A stretch of 64,000 bases of DNA from CAZOVB01 sp964583095 (lineage in GTDB: Bacteria > Planctomycetota > Phycisphaerae > SM23-33). Positions 52,899 through 61,275 of this stretch are shown here, one piece after another. The stretch covers positions 1 through 64,000 of the forward strand of contig CAZOVB010000001.1 in the NCBI GenBank assembly GCA_964583095.1. Reading direction: 5' to 3'. A program made the position numbers and the translations under genes. Position 1 is the first letter of the stretch. The number at the start of each line of letters is the position of its first letter. The notes beneath the pieces were generated by a model. The model was not told the DNA's origin. It did not search any database and saw only the letters and a list, made by a program, of their open reading frames with translations.

Positions 52899-54284
52899 AT
52901 GCCCATGACAATCACGGAAAAGATCCTGGCCAGGCACGCCGGGCTTTCCAACGTCTCGCCCGGAGAGAATATCTGGGTGGATATCGACCTTTTGATGACC
53001 CACGATGTCTGCGGACCGGGGACCATCGGTATATTCGAGAAGGAATTCGGGGAAGATGCCAAAGTCTTCGACCGCGAGAAGGTCGTCATCATCCCGGATC
53101 ACTACATCTTTACTGCCGATCCGCTGGCCCATCGGAACATTGAGATTCTGCGCAACTTCGTCAAGAAACAGGGCCTGGTGTATTACTACGACCCGGACTT
53201 CATCCCGCCGGAGCTGGAGGGGATGCCCACGCCCTACAAGGACCCCAAGTCCACCAGCTACAAGGGCGTCTGTCACGCCGCCCTTCCGGAATGCGGTCAC
53301 ACCCGTCCGGGTGAGGTCCTGCTGGGCACGGACAGCCACTCCTGCACGGCCGGGGCCTTCGGAGAATTCGCCACCGGCATCGGCAATACCGACGCCGCCT
53401 TCGCCATGGGCACCGGCAAGCTCTGGCTTCGCGTTCCCCCGACCATGAAGTTCGTTTTTGACGGAGTCCTGCCCGGCTACCTGATGGCCAAGGACCTGAT
53501 TCTGCACGTCATCGGGGAAATCGGCGTGGACGGCGGGACGTACAAGGCCCTGGAGTTCTCCGGCCAGGCCCTGCAGACGCTCAACATCGATGAGCGCATG
53601 ACATTCACGAACATGGCCATCGAGGCCGGAGGCAAAAACGGCATCATCCCGGCCGACGATGTGACGGTCGATTTCGTCAAGGCCCGCACCGACAAGCCGT
53701 TTGAATGCGTGGAGTCCGATGCCGACGCCGAATTCCAGACCTTCATGCAGTTCGACGCCTCGCAGATCGAACCCACGGTGGCCAAGCCTCACTCTCCCGA
53801 CAACCGGGATCTGGCAAGAAACCTCCGAGATGTCAGCATCGACCGAGCCTATATCGGCTCGTGCACCGGTGGAAAACGCACGGATTTCCTGGCCGCCGCC
53901 CGCATCCTCAAGGGCGAGCAGGTGGCCGTTCCGACCTTCGTCGTGCCGGCCACTACGGAAATCGACGCCGCACTGGACACGATGGAAGTCGATGGCAAAA
54001 GCCTGCGATCCATCTTCCTGGACGCCGGATGCATGATCGGTCCGGCAAGCTGTGCCGCCTGCCTCGGCGGTCCAAAGGACACTCTCGGCCGCGCAAACGA
54101 AGCCATCAACGTGATCTCCACCACCAACCGGAACTTCCCCGGGAGGATGGGACACAAACAGGCCGGCGTGCACCTGGCAAGCCCGCTGACCGTGGCAGCC
54201 AGCGCCCTGGCCGGGAGTATCGCCGACCCGCGAGATTACTTTGACGCTGCCGAGCCGGTCGGCGCTATCGCGGCTTCGAAATAG
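52899..54284 (+). CDS. leuC: Aconitase-family hydratase, 3-isopropylmalate dehydratase large-subunit type
   Basis: A 461-aa protein of the aconitase superfamily, LeuC/homoaconitase large-subunit branch. Substrate and iron-sulfur cluster residues: TDSHSCTAGAFG, IGSCTGGKRTDF, and GPASCAACLGG, which gives the three cluster cysteines. Isopropylmalate isomerases need a small LeuD subunit; no leuD was found in the window. The related homoaconitate and 2-methylcitrate-type enzymes are possible. The start at 52899 has CGGAG 8 nt upstream; an ATG 24 nt earlier is in frame. Confidence 0.82.
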   Translation: MPMTITEKILARHAGLSNVSPGENIWVDIDLLMTHDVCGPGTIGIFEKEFGEDAKVFDREKVVIIPDHYIFTADPLAHRNIEILRNFVKKQGLVYYYDPDFIPPELEGMPTPYKDPKSTSYKGVCHAALPECGHTRPGEVLLGTDSHSCTAGAFGEFATGIGNTDAAFAMGTGKLWLRVPPTMKFVFDGVLPGYLMAKDLILHVIGEIGVDGGTYKALEFSGQALQTLNIDERMTFTNMAIEAGGKNGIIPADDVTVDFVKARTDKPFECVESDADAEFQTFMQFDASQIEPTVAKPHSPDNRDLARNLRDVSIDRAYIGSCTGGKRTDFLAAARILKGEQVAVPTFVVPATTEIDAALDTMEVDGKSLRSIFLDAGCMIGPASCAACLGGPKDTLGRANEAINVISTTNRNFPGRMGHKQAGVHLASPLTVAASALAGSIADPRDYFDAAEPVGAIAASK

Positions 54285-54308
54285 TTCCATCGTTTCTCAC
54301 AAGAGCCC

Positions 54309-54336
54309 AAAGCCCCCGGTTCGGCCGGGGGCTTTT
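54309..54336. terminator. Bidirectional terminator between leuC-like and the following gene
   Basis: Stem AAAGCCCCCGG (54309-54319) / CCGGGGGCTTT (54325-54335), 11 bp, with a 5-nt TTCGG loop and TTTT (54333-54336) on the plus strand. It lies between two convergent genes and is placed to serve both. Confidence 0.85.
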
Positions 54337-54350
54337 CATTTGAGGCCCGC

Positions 54351-54672
54351 TCAGGACAGGAAGTATTTGACCAGCCAGTCCACTCTGCCCCGCTTGCTTG
54401 ACAAGGTGGATGCCGGAGAACTTCATCACCTCACCGATGCGCCGGCGATACTCGGGCTTGTAACAGTGCACAGGGCAGTCCTTGCATTTGGGTTTGGGTT
54501 CCATCGGGCAGCGATCCAGGCGATTCAGGGCATAGGACTGGAGATCCCTGCATTCCGGACACAGGCAGCCCTTCGGGGCCTGATGGTGGTGACGGCAGTA
54601 GATCCGGACGAATCTGCGAAGGGTCTGCCCGTCCCGCCGGTGGCGGCCTTCCTCTTGTCGTTTGCTCTTCAT
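54351..54672 (-). CDS. Nitrous oxide-stimulated promoter family protein, apparently frameshifted
   Basis: A roughly 107-codon gene for a small Cys-rich protein: RRDGQTLRRFVRIYCRHHH, then CLCPECRDLQSYALNRLDRCP, KPKCKDCPVHCYKPEYRRRIGEVMKFSG. This HH-C-C pattern is the family signature. The reading frame open from 54672 runs on to 54265 through the terminator at 54309 and into leuC, which is implausible. Removing one C of CCCC at 54388-54391 (G of GGGG on the coding strand) restores a family-like end, KQAGRVDWLVKYFLS, stopping at 54351. The segment therefore carries a one-base insertion, either real or a homopolymer sequencing error. Function is unknown. Confidence 0.6.
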
Positions 54673-54836
54673 GGACTCATTTTCCCCAATAGACCGGAGG
54701 GATTCCTTGACCCGGGTCAATTCGGGCCGGGAAAAAGTTTCCCAGGCGTGGTTTCAGGGCTCTGCAAATGCTTGAGCCGGCCGGGCGGGTTTGCTAGCTT
54801 ATTGGACTTTCCCAGCATGCTTACAGGAGACCCAAC

Positions 54837-56024
54837 GTGGCTGACCAGCTTGCCTATGCACTGATTACGCCCTACAGCCTTTACAAGAGCCGCACCGGGG
54901 GCATCATCGGCCGGATTCTCGCCAACTCGAAGCTGGACTTCGTCGGGGCGCGGATGTTCATCTTCTCCAACAACTTTCTCGATGCCTACCGGGACATCAT
55001 GTGCCCCCCGGATATGGATCCGGACCTGGCCGAGGCCTGGCGGGATTACATCGACACGAACCTCCGCGAGGAGAACCCCTGGCATTACACCCCCCGCAGC
55101 ATGCTGCTGCTCTTTCGGGGTCCCAACGCCGTGCGGCGGCTCAAGGAGGAGGTTATCGGGGCCTTTACCGAACAGCCCGTGGGCTTCAGCGTCCGGGGCA
55201 CGTTCGGGGACTTCATTCGCGAACCCGGGGGGAAGATCAAATACTTCGAGCCGGCCGTCATCACCTGCCCCCACCCGGAACTGAACAATCAACACCTCAA
55301 GCTCTTCTCGGACTACGCCCTCAGCGATGGCGGTGTCCTGACAGGGCGGGTCACCTACGACGAAGGGGGAGATATCCAGACGTCCCTGGTGCTGATCAAG
55401 CCGGACAATTTCTATCGCCCCAGTCGCCGTCCCGGCAATATCATCGACACATTCAGCCTGACAGGCCTGCGGATCGTAGGGGCCAAGCTCTTCCACATGA
55501 CCGTCGCCCAGGGCGAGGAGTTCTACGGCCCGCTGCGGGAGATCTTCGTCGACAAACTTCGCTTCCTGGTCACCCGAACCGTGTATGACCGTCTCCACGA
55601 TGCATTTGATTACCCCTTCCGCGAGGAGGATGCCGAAGTCCTCACCGACCACCTGGCCGACCGCAACGCACGCTGCGAGTTCAATAAGATCGTGGAGTAC
55701 ATGACCGGAATTAATCCGGAGACCATCGAAGACCCGTCGGAGAAAGAAGCCGCCTCCAAGGCCACCTGCCTGGCCCTGCTTTACGAAGGCCCCGAGGCCA
55801 TCAGCCGAATTCGAACCGTCCTGGGCTCCACGGATCCGTCCAAAGCCGAACCGGGAACCGTGCGCAGCGACTTCGGACGAGATCTGATGCGAAACGGCGC
55901 CCACGCCAGCGATTCGCCGGAAAACGCCCTGCGAGAGCGCCGCATCGTCGGACTCCAAGACACGGAAACCAATAGCTGCGACATCGGTACGATCATCGAC
56001 GAATACCTCGCCAACCAGGGCTGA
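54837..56024 (+). CDS. Tandem nucleoside-diphosphate kinase-domain protein
   Basis: A 395-aa protein with two NDK-fold halves. The first (about 1-170) starts YALITPYSLYKSRTGGIIGRIL, keeps RSMLLLFRGPNAVRRLKEE, but has no active-site His; VRGTFGDFIREPGG and CPHPELN replace it. The second (about 185-375) has SLVLIKPDNFYRPSRRPGN, LALLYEGPEAISRIRTVLG and a near-canonical active site VRSDFGRDLMRNGAHASDS with catalytic His356. Single NDKs are about 140-150 aa, so this is a duplication with one degenerate half and an insert of about 100 residues in the second. GTG start 54837 has AGGAG 8 nt upstream. Followed after 2 nt by an MBL hydrolase gene. Confidence 0.87.
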   Translation: MADQLAYALITPYSLYKSRTGGIIGRILANSKLDFVGARMFIFSNNFLDAYRDIMCPPDMDPDLAEAWRDYIDTNLREENPWHYTPRSMLLLFRGPNAVRRLKEEVIGAFTEQPVGFSVRGTFGDFIREPGGKIKYFEPAVITCPHPELNNQHLKLFSDYALSDGGVLTGRVTYDEGGDIQTSLVLIKPDNFYRPSRRPGNIIDTFSLTGLRIVGAKLFHMTVAQGEEFYGPLREIFVDKLRFLVTRTVYDRLHDAFDYPFREEDAEVLTDHLADRNARCEFNKIVEYMTGINPETIEDPSEKEAASKATCLALLYEGPEAISRIRTVLGSTDPSKAEPGTVRSDFGRDLMRNGAHASDSPENALRERRIVGLQDTETNSCDIGTIIDEYLANQG

Positions 56025-56026
56025 CC

Positions 56027-56659
56027 ATGTCACTGCTGATCGAGACATTCGCCCTGGGCCCCCTCGATACCAATTGTTACGTCCTGCGCTGGGAAGAGGC
56101 CTGCTGGGTAGTGGACCCGGGCATGTGGCCCGACGTCCTGCTGGAATACCTCCAGCAGTCGCAGGCCAGGCTGGAGCGGATCCTGCTGACCCATGCTCAC
56201 GGAGACCATATCGCCTCGGTCAGCCAGTGCAAGGACGCCCACCCGCATTGCAGGTTCTGCTGCCCCGCCGGGGAGGTCGACATGCTCGACGACCCGGCCC
56301 GGAACATGTCGATGGCCTTTGGCGTGAGCATCCAGGCCCCCCAGGCCGACGAAACCTGCTGCCCGGGGGATCAACTGGACTCCTTGTCGGGCACATGGCA
56401 GGTGCTGAACACGGCCGGGCACAGTCCCGCCGGCGTCAGCTACTACTGTCCCACCGAAGGTGTCGTCCTGACCGGAGATGCCCTCTTTGCCGGCAGCATC
56501 GGCCGAACGGACATTCCCGGAGCCGACCACCAGAAACTGCTCCGGACCATCCGGGAGAATCTTCTGACCCTTCCGCCCGGGACCCGCGTGCTCCCAGGTC
56601 ACGGCCCTGAGACCACGATCGGCCAGGAAATACAGACCAACCCCTTCCTGCAATCCTGA
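56027..56659 (+). CDS. MBL-fold metallo-hydrolase (glyoxalase II-like)
   Basis: A 210-aa metallo-beta-lactamase-fold enzyme. The metal motif is THAHGDH, followed by TAGHSPAGVSYY and the LTGDALFAGSIGRTD block. The C-terminal HGPE histidine completes the site. Proteins of this size and pattern hydrolyse thioesters or lactones of small metabolites (glyoxalase II-like); the substrate is not known. Starts 2 nt after the NDK gene, and the two form a tight pair. Confidence 0.9.
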   Translation: MSLLIETFALGPLDTNCYVLRWEEACWVVDPGMWPDVLLEYLQQSQARLERILLTHAHGDHIASVSQCKDAHPHCRFCCPAGEVDMLDDPARNMSMAFGVSIQAPQADETCCPGDQLDSLSGTWQVLNTAGHSPAGVSYYCPTEGVVLTGDALFAGSIGRTDIPGADHQKLLRTIRENLLTLPPGTRVLPGHGPETTIGQEIQTNPFLQS

Positions 56660-56736
56660 GACAAGGCACTTCCGGCTCGAGTGGAACACTCCGGGGCAGC
56701 CCGACTGTATCCGGGTTCTTCTTTGTCTTTGACAAA

Positions 56737-56765
56737 TTGACTCGCGGACCGGCTGGGCCTATGAT
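56737..56765 (+). promoter_or_regulatory. Predicted sigma-70 promoter of the FHA-GAF kinase gene
   Basis: TTGACT (56737-56742), 17-bp spacer, TATGAT (56760-56765). The -10 element overlaps an in-frame ATG at 56761, so translation must begin further downstream. Confidence 0.6.
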
Positions 56766-56832
56766 GGCCTCCTTGCAGTTTCCGCATCCGGAGATGCGGA
56801 GTCCCATTGCGCTACGACACGGACGACACGAC

Positions 56833-58461
56833 GTGGCATCAGTTCAAGTCATCCAGGGCCCCGACAAGGGGCGGACGTTCGAGTTGATCGACGGCGAGAA
56901 CATGATCGGCCGCTCCGAATGCACGGTCGATCTGAACGACGGAACCGTCTCTCGACGACATTGCCGCCTGCTGCCCCGCCAGTCCCGCTGGACGCTGGAA
57001 GATCTGGGCTCAGCCAACGGAACGTACCTCAACGGCACGAAACTCCGCCAGGCCCAGCCGGTCAAGAGAGGCGACCAGATCCGTTGCGGATCGAGCCTGC
57101 TGGTCTTCGAAGGCGAGCAGAACGTGGTTCGTGGCACCATCGACGTAGACGAAGACGGCAATCTGGTCGATGCAGCCATCGTCGCTACCATTCCCTCCAA
57201 TGAAGATTCCGTCATCATTCCGACCCCTGAAGCCGGGGCAGAGGCCATCGGGAATCTTCGGATCATCTACGAACTGATCAGTGAAGTCAGCTCCACCTTC
57301 TCGGTGGACACATTGCTTTCGCAGATCCTGGATAAGATCTTCTCGGTCCTCCAGGCCGATCGGGGCTACGTCATGCTGATCGACGAGGGGGGCGAATTGC
57401 GTCTCAAGGCGGCCAAGCTCTCCAGCCAGGACGCCGCGACGACCGCACAGGCTCCGATCTCGCGTACCATCATCAACGAGGTGGTCACCAACCAGGTCGG
57501 CGTGCTCAGTTCCAATGCGATGACCGACAAGCGGTTCGCCAGCGGCAAGAGCGTGCACGATTTCGGGATTCGCTCGGCCATCTGCGCCCCCATCAAGGGG
57601 CGAGACCGCATTCTGGGCGTCATCCAGGTCGACTGCAATGTTTCCTCCCACACCTACTCGACCGAACAGCTTCGCCTGCTTACGGCGATCGGATACCAGG
57701 CCGGGCTGGCCATCGAGAATGTCCGGCTTTACGAGGCGACGGTGCAGTCGGAGAGGCTGGCGGCCGTGGGAGAAACCGTCGCTCACCTGTCCCACCACAT
57801 CAAGAACATTCTCCAGGCCCTCAGTGCCGGCATCGACGTAGTCGAAATGTGCCTCAACAAGGACAATCTGGAAAAGGCCAGGCAGTCCTGGCCGGTCGTC
57901 CAGCGGAACCTGGAACGGATCAACCAGTTGATCCTCAATATGCTGACCTTCAGCAAAGACCGCGAACCTTACCTGGAGAATGTCAACGTCTCGGCCATTG
58001 TGGGCGAATGCGTGGACCTTGTCACCCCCCAGGCCGACGAGAGAAATGTGGCCATTCTCAAGGCTCTCGACGAGATCCCGCCTATTCCCGCCGACGCGTC
58101 GGGGCTCAACCAGGCGGTCCTGAATCTTCTGAGCAACGCCCTGGACGCCGTAAAAAACGACGACGGAGCCATCACGGTCTCGACCGAATTCAATAATATG
58201 GGCCGGGAGGTCGTCATCCAGGTCACCGACAACGGCAGCGGCATCCCCGAGGAACAGCTCAACGAAATCTTCAACGCCTTCTATTCCAACAAGGGACAGA
58301 AAGGCACCGGGCTGGGACTGGCCGTTACCAAGAAAATCATCGATGAAATGCATGGCCGCATCGATGTCACTTCCTACCTGGGCGAGGGGACGACCTTTAC
58401 GATTCGTCTGCCGGCCGATCAGCCCGGCGACCCCCACCGGACCGCCGGACCGGGCGTCTGA
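56833..58461 (+). CDS. FHA-GAF sensor histidine kinase
   Basis: A soluble histidine kinase of about 542 aa. FHA domain about 1-95 (GRTFELIDGENMIGRSE, NDGTVSRRHCRL with the SRRH phosphothreonine-binding text, SANGTYLNG); a GAF domain about 145-300 (LLSQILDKIFSVLQADRGYVML, ICAPIKGRDRILGVIQVD); HisKA with His321 in LSHHIKNILQAL; and HATPase with N-box NLLSNALDAVKND, G1 DNGSGIPEE and G2 GTGLGLAVTKK. No TM helix is seen. The FHA domain may bind a phosphothreonine made by a Ser/Thr kinase, such as the one at 11789. GTG 56833 marks the start of the FHA domain and is downstream of the predicted promoter; ATG 56794 is an alternative. No receiver is adjacent. Confidence 0.92.
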   Translation: MASVQVIQGPDKGRTFELIDGENMIGRSECTVDLNDGTVSRRHCRLLPRQSRWTLEDLGSANGTYLNGTKLRQAQPVKRGDQIRCGSSLLVFEGEQNVVRGTIDVDEDGNLVDAAIVATIPSNEDSVIIPTPEAGAEAIGNLRIIYELISEVSSTFSVDTLLSQILDKIFSVLQADRGYVMLIDEGGELRLKAAKLSSQDAATTAQAPISRTIINEVVTNQVGVLSSNAMTDKRFASGKSVHDFGIRSAICAPIKGRDRILGVIQVDCNVSSHTYSTEQLRLLTAIGYQAGLAIENVRLYEATVQSERLAAVGETVAHLSHHIKNILQALSAGIDVVEMCLNKDNLEKARQSWPVVQRNLERINQLILNMLTFSKDREPYLENVNVSAIVGECVDLVTPQADERNVAILKALDEIPPIPADASGLNQAVLNLLSNALDAVKNDDGAITVSTEFNNMGREVVIQVTDNGSGIPEEQLNEIFNAFYSNKGQKGTGLGLAVTKKIIDEMHGRIDVTSYLGEGTTFTIRLPADQPGDPHRTAGPGV

Positions 58462-58495
58462 AACGCAACGGCAAGCCAGAAATACCCGTGCATCC

Positions 58496-59323
58496 GTGAT
58501 AAAAGACCTCGAAGAAAAACTTCTACGCTGCGGAAACCTGCTTGGCGAAAAGGGCAAGGTGGCCGTGGCGTTTTCCGGAGGAGTCGACAGCACCTTTTTG
58601 CTCGCATTGGCCCTGGATACGCTGGGGACCGAAAACGTTTTGGCCGTAACGAGCGTGGGGACGTTTTCGAGCCAGGCCGAAACGGACCGAGCCAAACGCC
58701 TGGCGAACCATTTGGGCGCCACGCACCTGAATGTAAACTGCGATGAGTTGTCTCGCCCTGAGATTTCCTCCAACAGCCCCCAACGCTGCTATCACTGCAA
58801 ACACGCCCTCTTGGGTCGTCTCCAGCAGGAAGCCTTACGACGCGGCTTTGAGACCCTTGCCAGCGGGACCCACGCCGGAGACACCGGCGACTACAGGCCG
58901 GGGCTCAAGGCAGAAGAGGAACTGGGGATCTTTCGACCCCTGATGCAGGCCGGCCTGGACAAGCAGCAGGTACGCAGCCTTTCGCAACAGATGGGACTGG
59001 AAACATGGGATCTGCCTTCGGCCGCCTGCCTGGCCTCACGGATTCCCTACGGGCAGGAAATCACCGAAGAGAAGCTTCGGCAGGTCGAGAAGGCTGAATC
59101 TCTCCTGGCCGAACTGGGGTTTCGCCGGCTTCGGCTCCGACATCACGGAACACTGGCGAGAATCGAAGTTCCTCGCGGTGAGTTTGACCAGGTACTGGAA
59201 AACCGGGGTCGAATCTGCTCGGAGCTTGGCAAGCTGGGCTTTGCCTATGTGACCCTTGATCTGCAAGGCTTCCGATCGGGGGCGATGAATGAGGTCCTCC
59301 CCGGACAAAAATCAGATACATGA
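58496..59323 (+). CDS. larE: ATP-dependent sacrificial sulfur transferase LarE-like
   Basis: A 275-aa PP-loop ATPase of the LarE family, which donates a Cys sulfur in making the nickel-pincer cofactor of lactate racemase. PP-loop VAFSGGVDST; SNSPQRCYHCKHALLG (conserved Cys pair); the sacrificial Cys position in SAACLASRIPYG; and the conserved RIEVPRGEF. LarA, LarB and LarC are absent from the window, and LarE homologues also serve other enzymes. GTG 58496 is the start in this frame; it lies 34 nt after the FHA kinase stop, so the two may be co-transcribed. Confidence 0.9.
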   Translation: MIKDLEEKLLRCGNLLGEKGKVAVAFSGGVDSTFLLALALDTLGTENVLAVTSVGTFSSQAETDRAKRLANHLGATHLNVNCDELSRPEISSNSPQRCYHCKHALLGRLQQEALRRGFETLASGTHAGDTGDYRPGLKAEEELGIFRPLMQAGLDKQQVRSLSQQMGLETWDLPSAACLASRIPYGQEITEEKLRQVEKAESLLAELGFRRLRLRHHGTLARIEVPRGEFDQVLENRGRICSELGKLGFAYVTLDLQGFRSGAMNEVLPGQKSDT

Positions 59324-59354
59324 CGGGCTTTGCCGAGGTAAGCGTGCCAAGCAC

Positions 59355-59810
59355 CTACCACTCAAAGGGAACGGTTCCTGTCTGATCCACATGGTAGCCC
59401 CACTGCCGGAGATACTCCCGGCCGGGCAGAAAAGCATCCCCCCGCGCCTGGAGTTTGGCCTGAAGCTGGGCTTCAAGGCCTCTGCGGACGCAGCCCAGGG
59501 CAGGATCCTCCACACGGTTGTTCATCTGAAATGGATCGTCCTGGTTGTCGAAAAGCAGCCAGGGACCTGGCAGATCGCGCACGTACGTATAGCGCTGGGA
59601 TCGCAGGCCCCGATATTCCCTGCCCCCAAAACGGGGCCGATTGTAAAGCCCGAAGGGGTCCCGACCAGCCTGGCCAGGCATTCGTCCAGGGCGGTGCAGT
59701 GGGCATAGTATTCATGCAGGGCCCCTCTGGCGATTGCCCATGTACCCGGTAGCCTGGGCACGCCATTGGTCGGCGAACACGAACACGACATTGGGTCGAT
59801 CGGTGTCCAT
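59355..59810 (-). pseudogene. Sulfatase pseudogene with internal deletions
   Basis: Remnants of a type I sulfatase on the minus strand in the right order: MDTDRPNVVFVFADQWRA at 59810 (normal N-terminus, then TGA after 32 codons), LHEYYAHCTALDECLARLVG (mid-protein helix, in another frame), and GREYRGLRSQRYTYVR through WLLFDNQDDPFQMNN to a C-terminal GYHVDQTGTVPFEW with a TAG stop at 59355. About two thirds of a normal 1.4-kb gene is missing in two pieces, and the frame changes between them. The catalytic Cys/Ser region CxPSR is gone. It lies 5 bp after a 166-aa membrane protein gene. Confidence 0.85.
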
Positions 59811-59815
59811 ACGGC

Positions 59816-60316
59816 TCAAACATCTTCTGGGGGCTCGGACATGGCCCGACGGATTCTGCGACCGGCATCGAGGAAGGATCCGACCAGTATCACCAGCAGG
59901 CCCAGCCCGAGTGGCAGGTCCCTGGACACGAAGTAGTAGATACGGTGGTTGCCCAGGTCGCCCACGAGCCGAACGATCAGAATGAGCAGCACAGCCAGCG
60001 AGAGCGATCGAAAGAAGCTTCGCAGTTCCACCGTTGCCGCCAGGCGCGGGTCCTGCCGGGTTCTCGCTTCAAGCCGCACGGGTTCCGGTGAGCAAAGCGG
60101 ACCGCCGATGCGCGCAAAAAGCGGCTCTGCGAGCAACCGACCAAGCTGATACAGCAGCAGACCCACGAACCAGGCGACCAGAAAGGCATGGTGAAAGTCC
60201 AGGTACAACGGGATGGCCGCCACGCGAAGGAAACTTGCCAGGAAGAGGGTTATGCCCCCAACCGTGGCATGGTGAATCGGCCGAAAGGCCAGAATTCTGC
60301 TGAGCATCTCGTTCAT
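59816..60316 (-). CDS. Hypothetical membrane protein
   Basis: A 166-aa protein with about four TM helices (about 18-36, 43-62, 106-122 and 137-155). The N-terminus MNEMLSRILAFRPIHHATV is typical of a short cytoplasmic segment, and the C-terminus is basic then acidic (AGRRIRRAMSEPPEDV). Not recognised. It is immediately upstream of the sulfatase pseudogene and divergent from the next gene. Confidence 0.6.
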   Translation of the reverse strand: MNEMLSRILAFRPIHHATVGGITLFLASFLRVAAIPLYLDFHHAFLVAWFVGLLLYQLGRLLAEPLFARIGGPLCSPEPVRLEARTRQDPRLAATVELRSFFRSLSLAVLLILIVRLVGDLGNHRIYYFVSRDLPLGLGLLVILVGSFLDAGRRIRRAMSEPPEDV

Positions 60317-60535
60317 GGCATCACCGCTGAATCATGACGGGGCCGGGGCAGAATGTCAAACTCGCAGCAGGGCTTTTGGAGGTACCCTGGCCCGGAGAAA
60401 TCCAGCCGGTCCGGGTCTGGAAATCAAATTCGCCCACCTGGGGCAAAACCTCTGCGCCCGGGACAGGGAAATTCCGATAGGCATAGCGTCAACAGCAAGA
60501 AGTGTATCCACCCAGGACCTTTTCGAGGTGCCCTC

Positions 60536-61135
60536 ATGGACCAGCACGAAACCCACTCCGATCACAATCAGGCACGCGTTCTGGCCCAGCCAGACAGGAA
60601 GACGCGAAAAGGCACGATTCCCCTGCTCCAGACCGCCTTCGCCACCAGGATAGACCTGCCCTGGACAAAGATGCGGCCTGTTCGGCTGGGCAATGTGCCC
60701 GATGACGTGAACGCCCAACCCAACTTGTACGTGACAGTGGGGACGGCTGCCAATCCCATTCTCTTGATCGCACTCTATGCCTACCCCGACAAGGTGTATG
60801 GTTTTGAAGAGGTGCGGATCTGGAATGACTACGTCGCCATCGGTTTCGGTCGTCACGCCTACATCGTCTCGATGGTCACTCGCGGCACGGCCGAGTATGA
60901 CCTGGAAAGCGACTTCTGCCAGTTCTTCCCCCTGGAGAACATGATGCTGATGGCCTCGCTGGAAGGCCTCGGCGCCGTCGACACCATGGGCAACGTGGTC
61001 TGGGACGTCAAAAACCTGGCTGAAAGCGGCGTACTGGTAGAGCGCGCCGCGGATGGCAGAATCTCCGGGCGGGGGCAGTTCAGCGATGGCTGGAAGCCCT
61101 TCCTGCTGGAGATGACCACGGGCAACGCCTTGTAG
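60536..61135 (+). CDS. Conserved hypothetical protein
   Basis: A 199-aa soluble protein not recognised. Predicted beta-rich, with VRLGNVPDDVNAQPNLYVTVGT, AYPDKVYGFEEVRIW, DYVAIGFGRHAYIVS, DFCQFFPLENMMLMASLEGLGA and WKPFLLEMTTGNAL as memorable blocks. A His/Asp-rich N-terminus (MDQHETHSDHNQ). CGAGGTG lies 7 nt before the ATG at 60536; an upstream frame exists but is not supported. It ends at the hairpin at 61167-61200. Confidence 0.65.
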   Translation: MDQHETHSDHNQARVLAQPDRKTRKGTIPLLQTAFATRIDLPWTKMRPVRLGNVPDDVNAQPNLYVTVGTAANPILLIALYAYPDKVYGFEEVRIWNDYVAIGFGRHAYIVSMVTRGTAEYDLESDFCQFFPLENMMLMASLEGLGAVDTMGNVVWDVKNLAESGVLVERAADGRISGRGQFSDGWKPFLLEMTTGNAL

Positions 61136-61166
61136 CACGGCCGTTTCCACCTGAACGGCTGAATCC

Positions 61167-61200
61167 TGCCCCGCCGGCTCCGTTGGGAACCGGCGGGGCA
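61167..61200 (+). terminator. Terminator-like hairpin
   Basis: Stem TGCCCCGCCGG (61167-61177) / CCGGCGGGGCA (61190-61200), 11 bp, 12-nt loop, without a T-run. It lies 31 nt after the stop at 61135 and 75 nt before msrB. Confidence 0.55.
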
Positions 61201-61241
61201 ATCCATGCGCTTTGCCGTCGAATTCAGTACAGAGCAAAGTC

Positions 61242-61247
61242 TATAAT
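61242..61247 (+). promoter_or_regulatory. Possible -10 element of msrB
   Basis: A perfect TATAAT at 61242-61247, 28 nt before the msrB start. No matching -35 sequence at 16-18 bp. Confidence 0.4.
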
Positions 61248-61275
61248 GACAACAGCCAAGGACAGGAGCGGGATC

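Noticed and set aside
52818..54290. Minus-strand open frame of 490 aa opposite leuC-like
   Set aside because: The plus strand has iron-sulfur cluster motifs in the right order.
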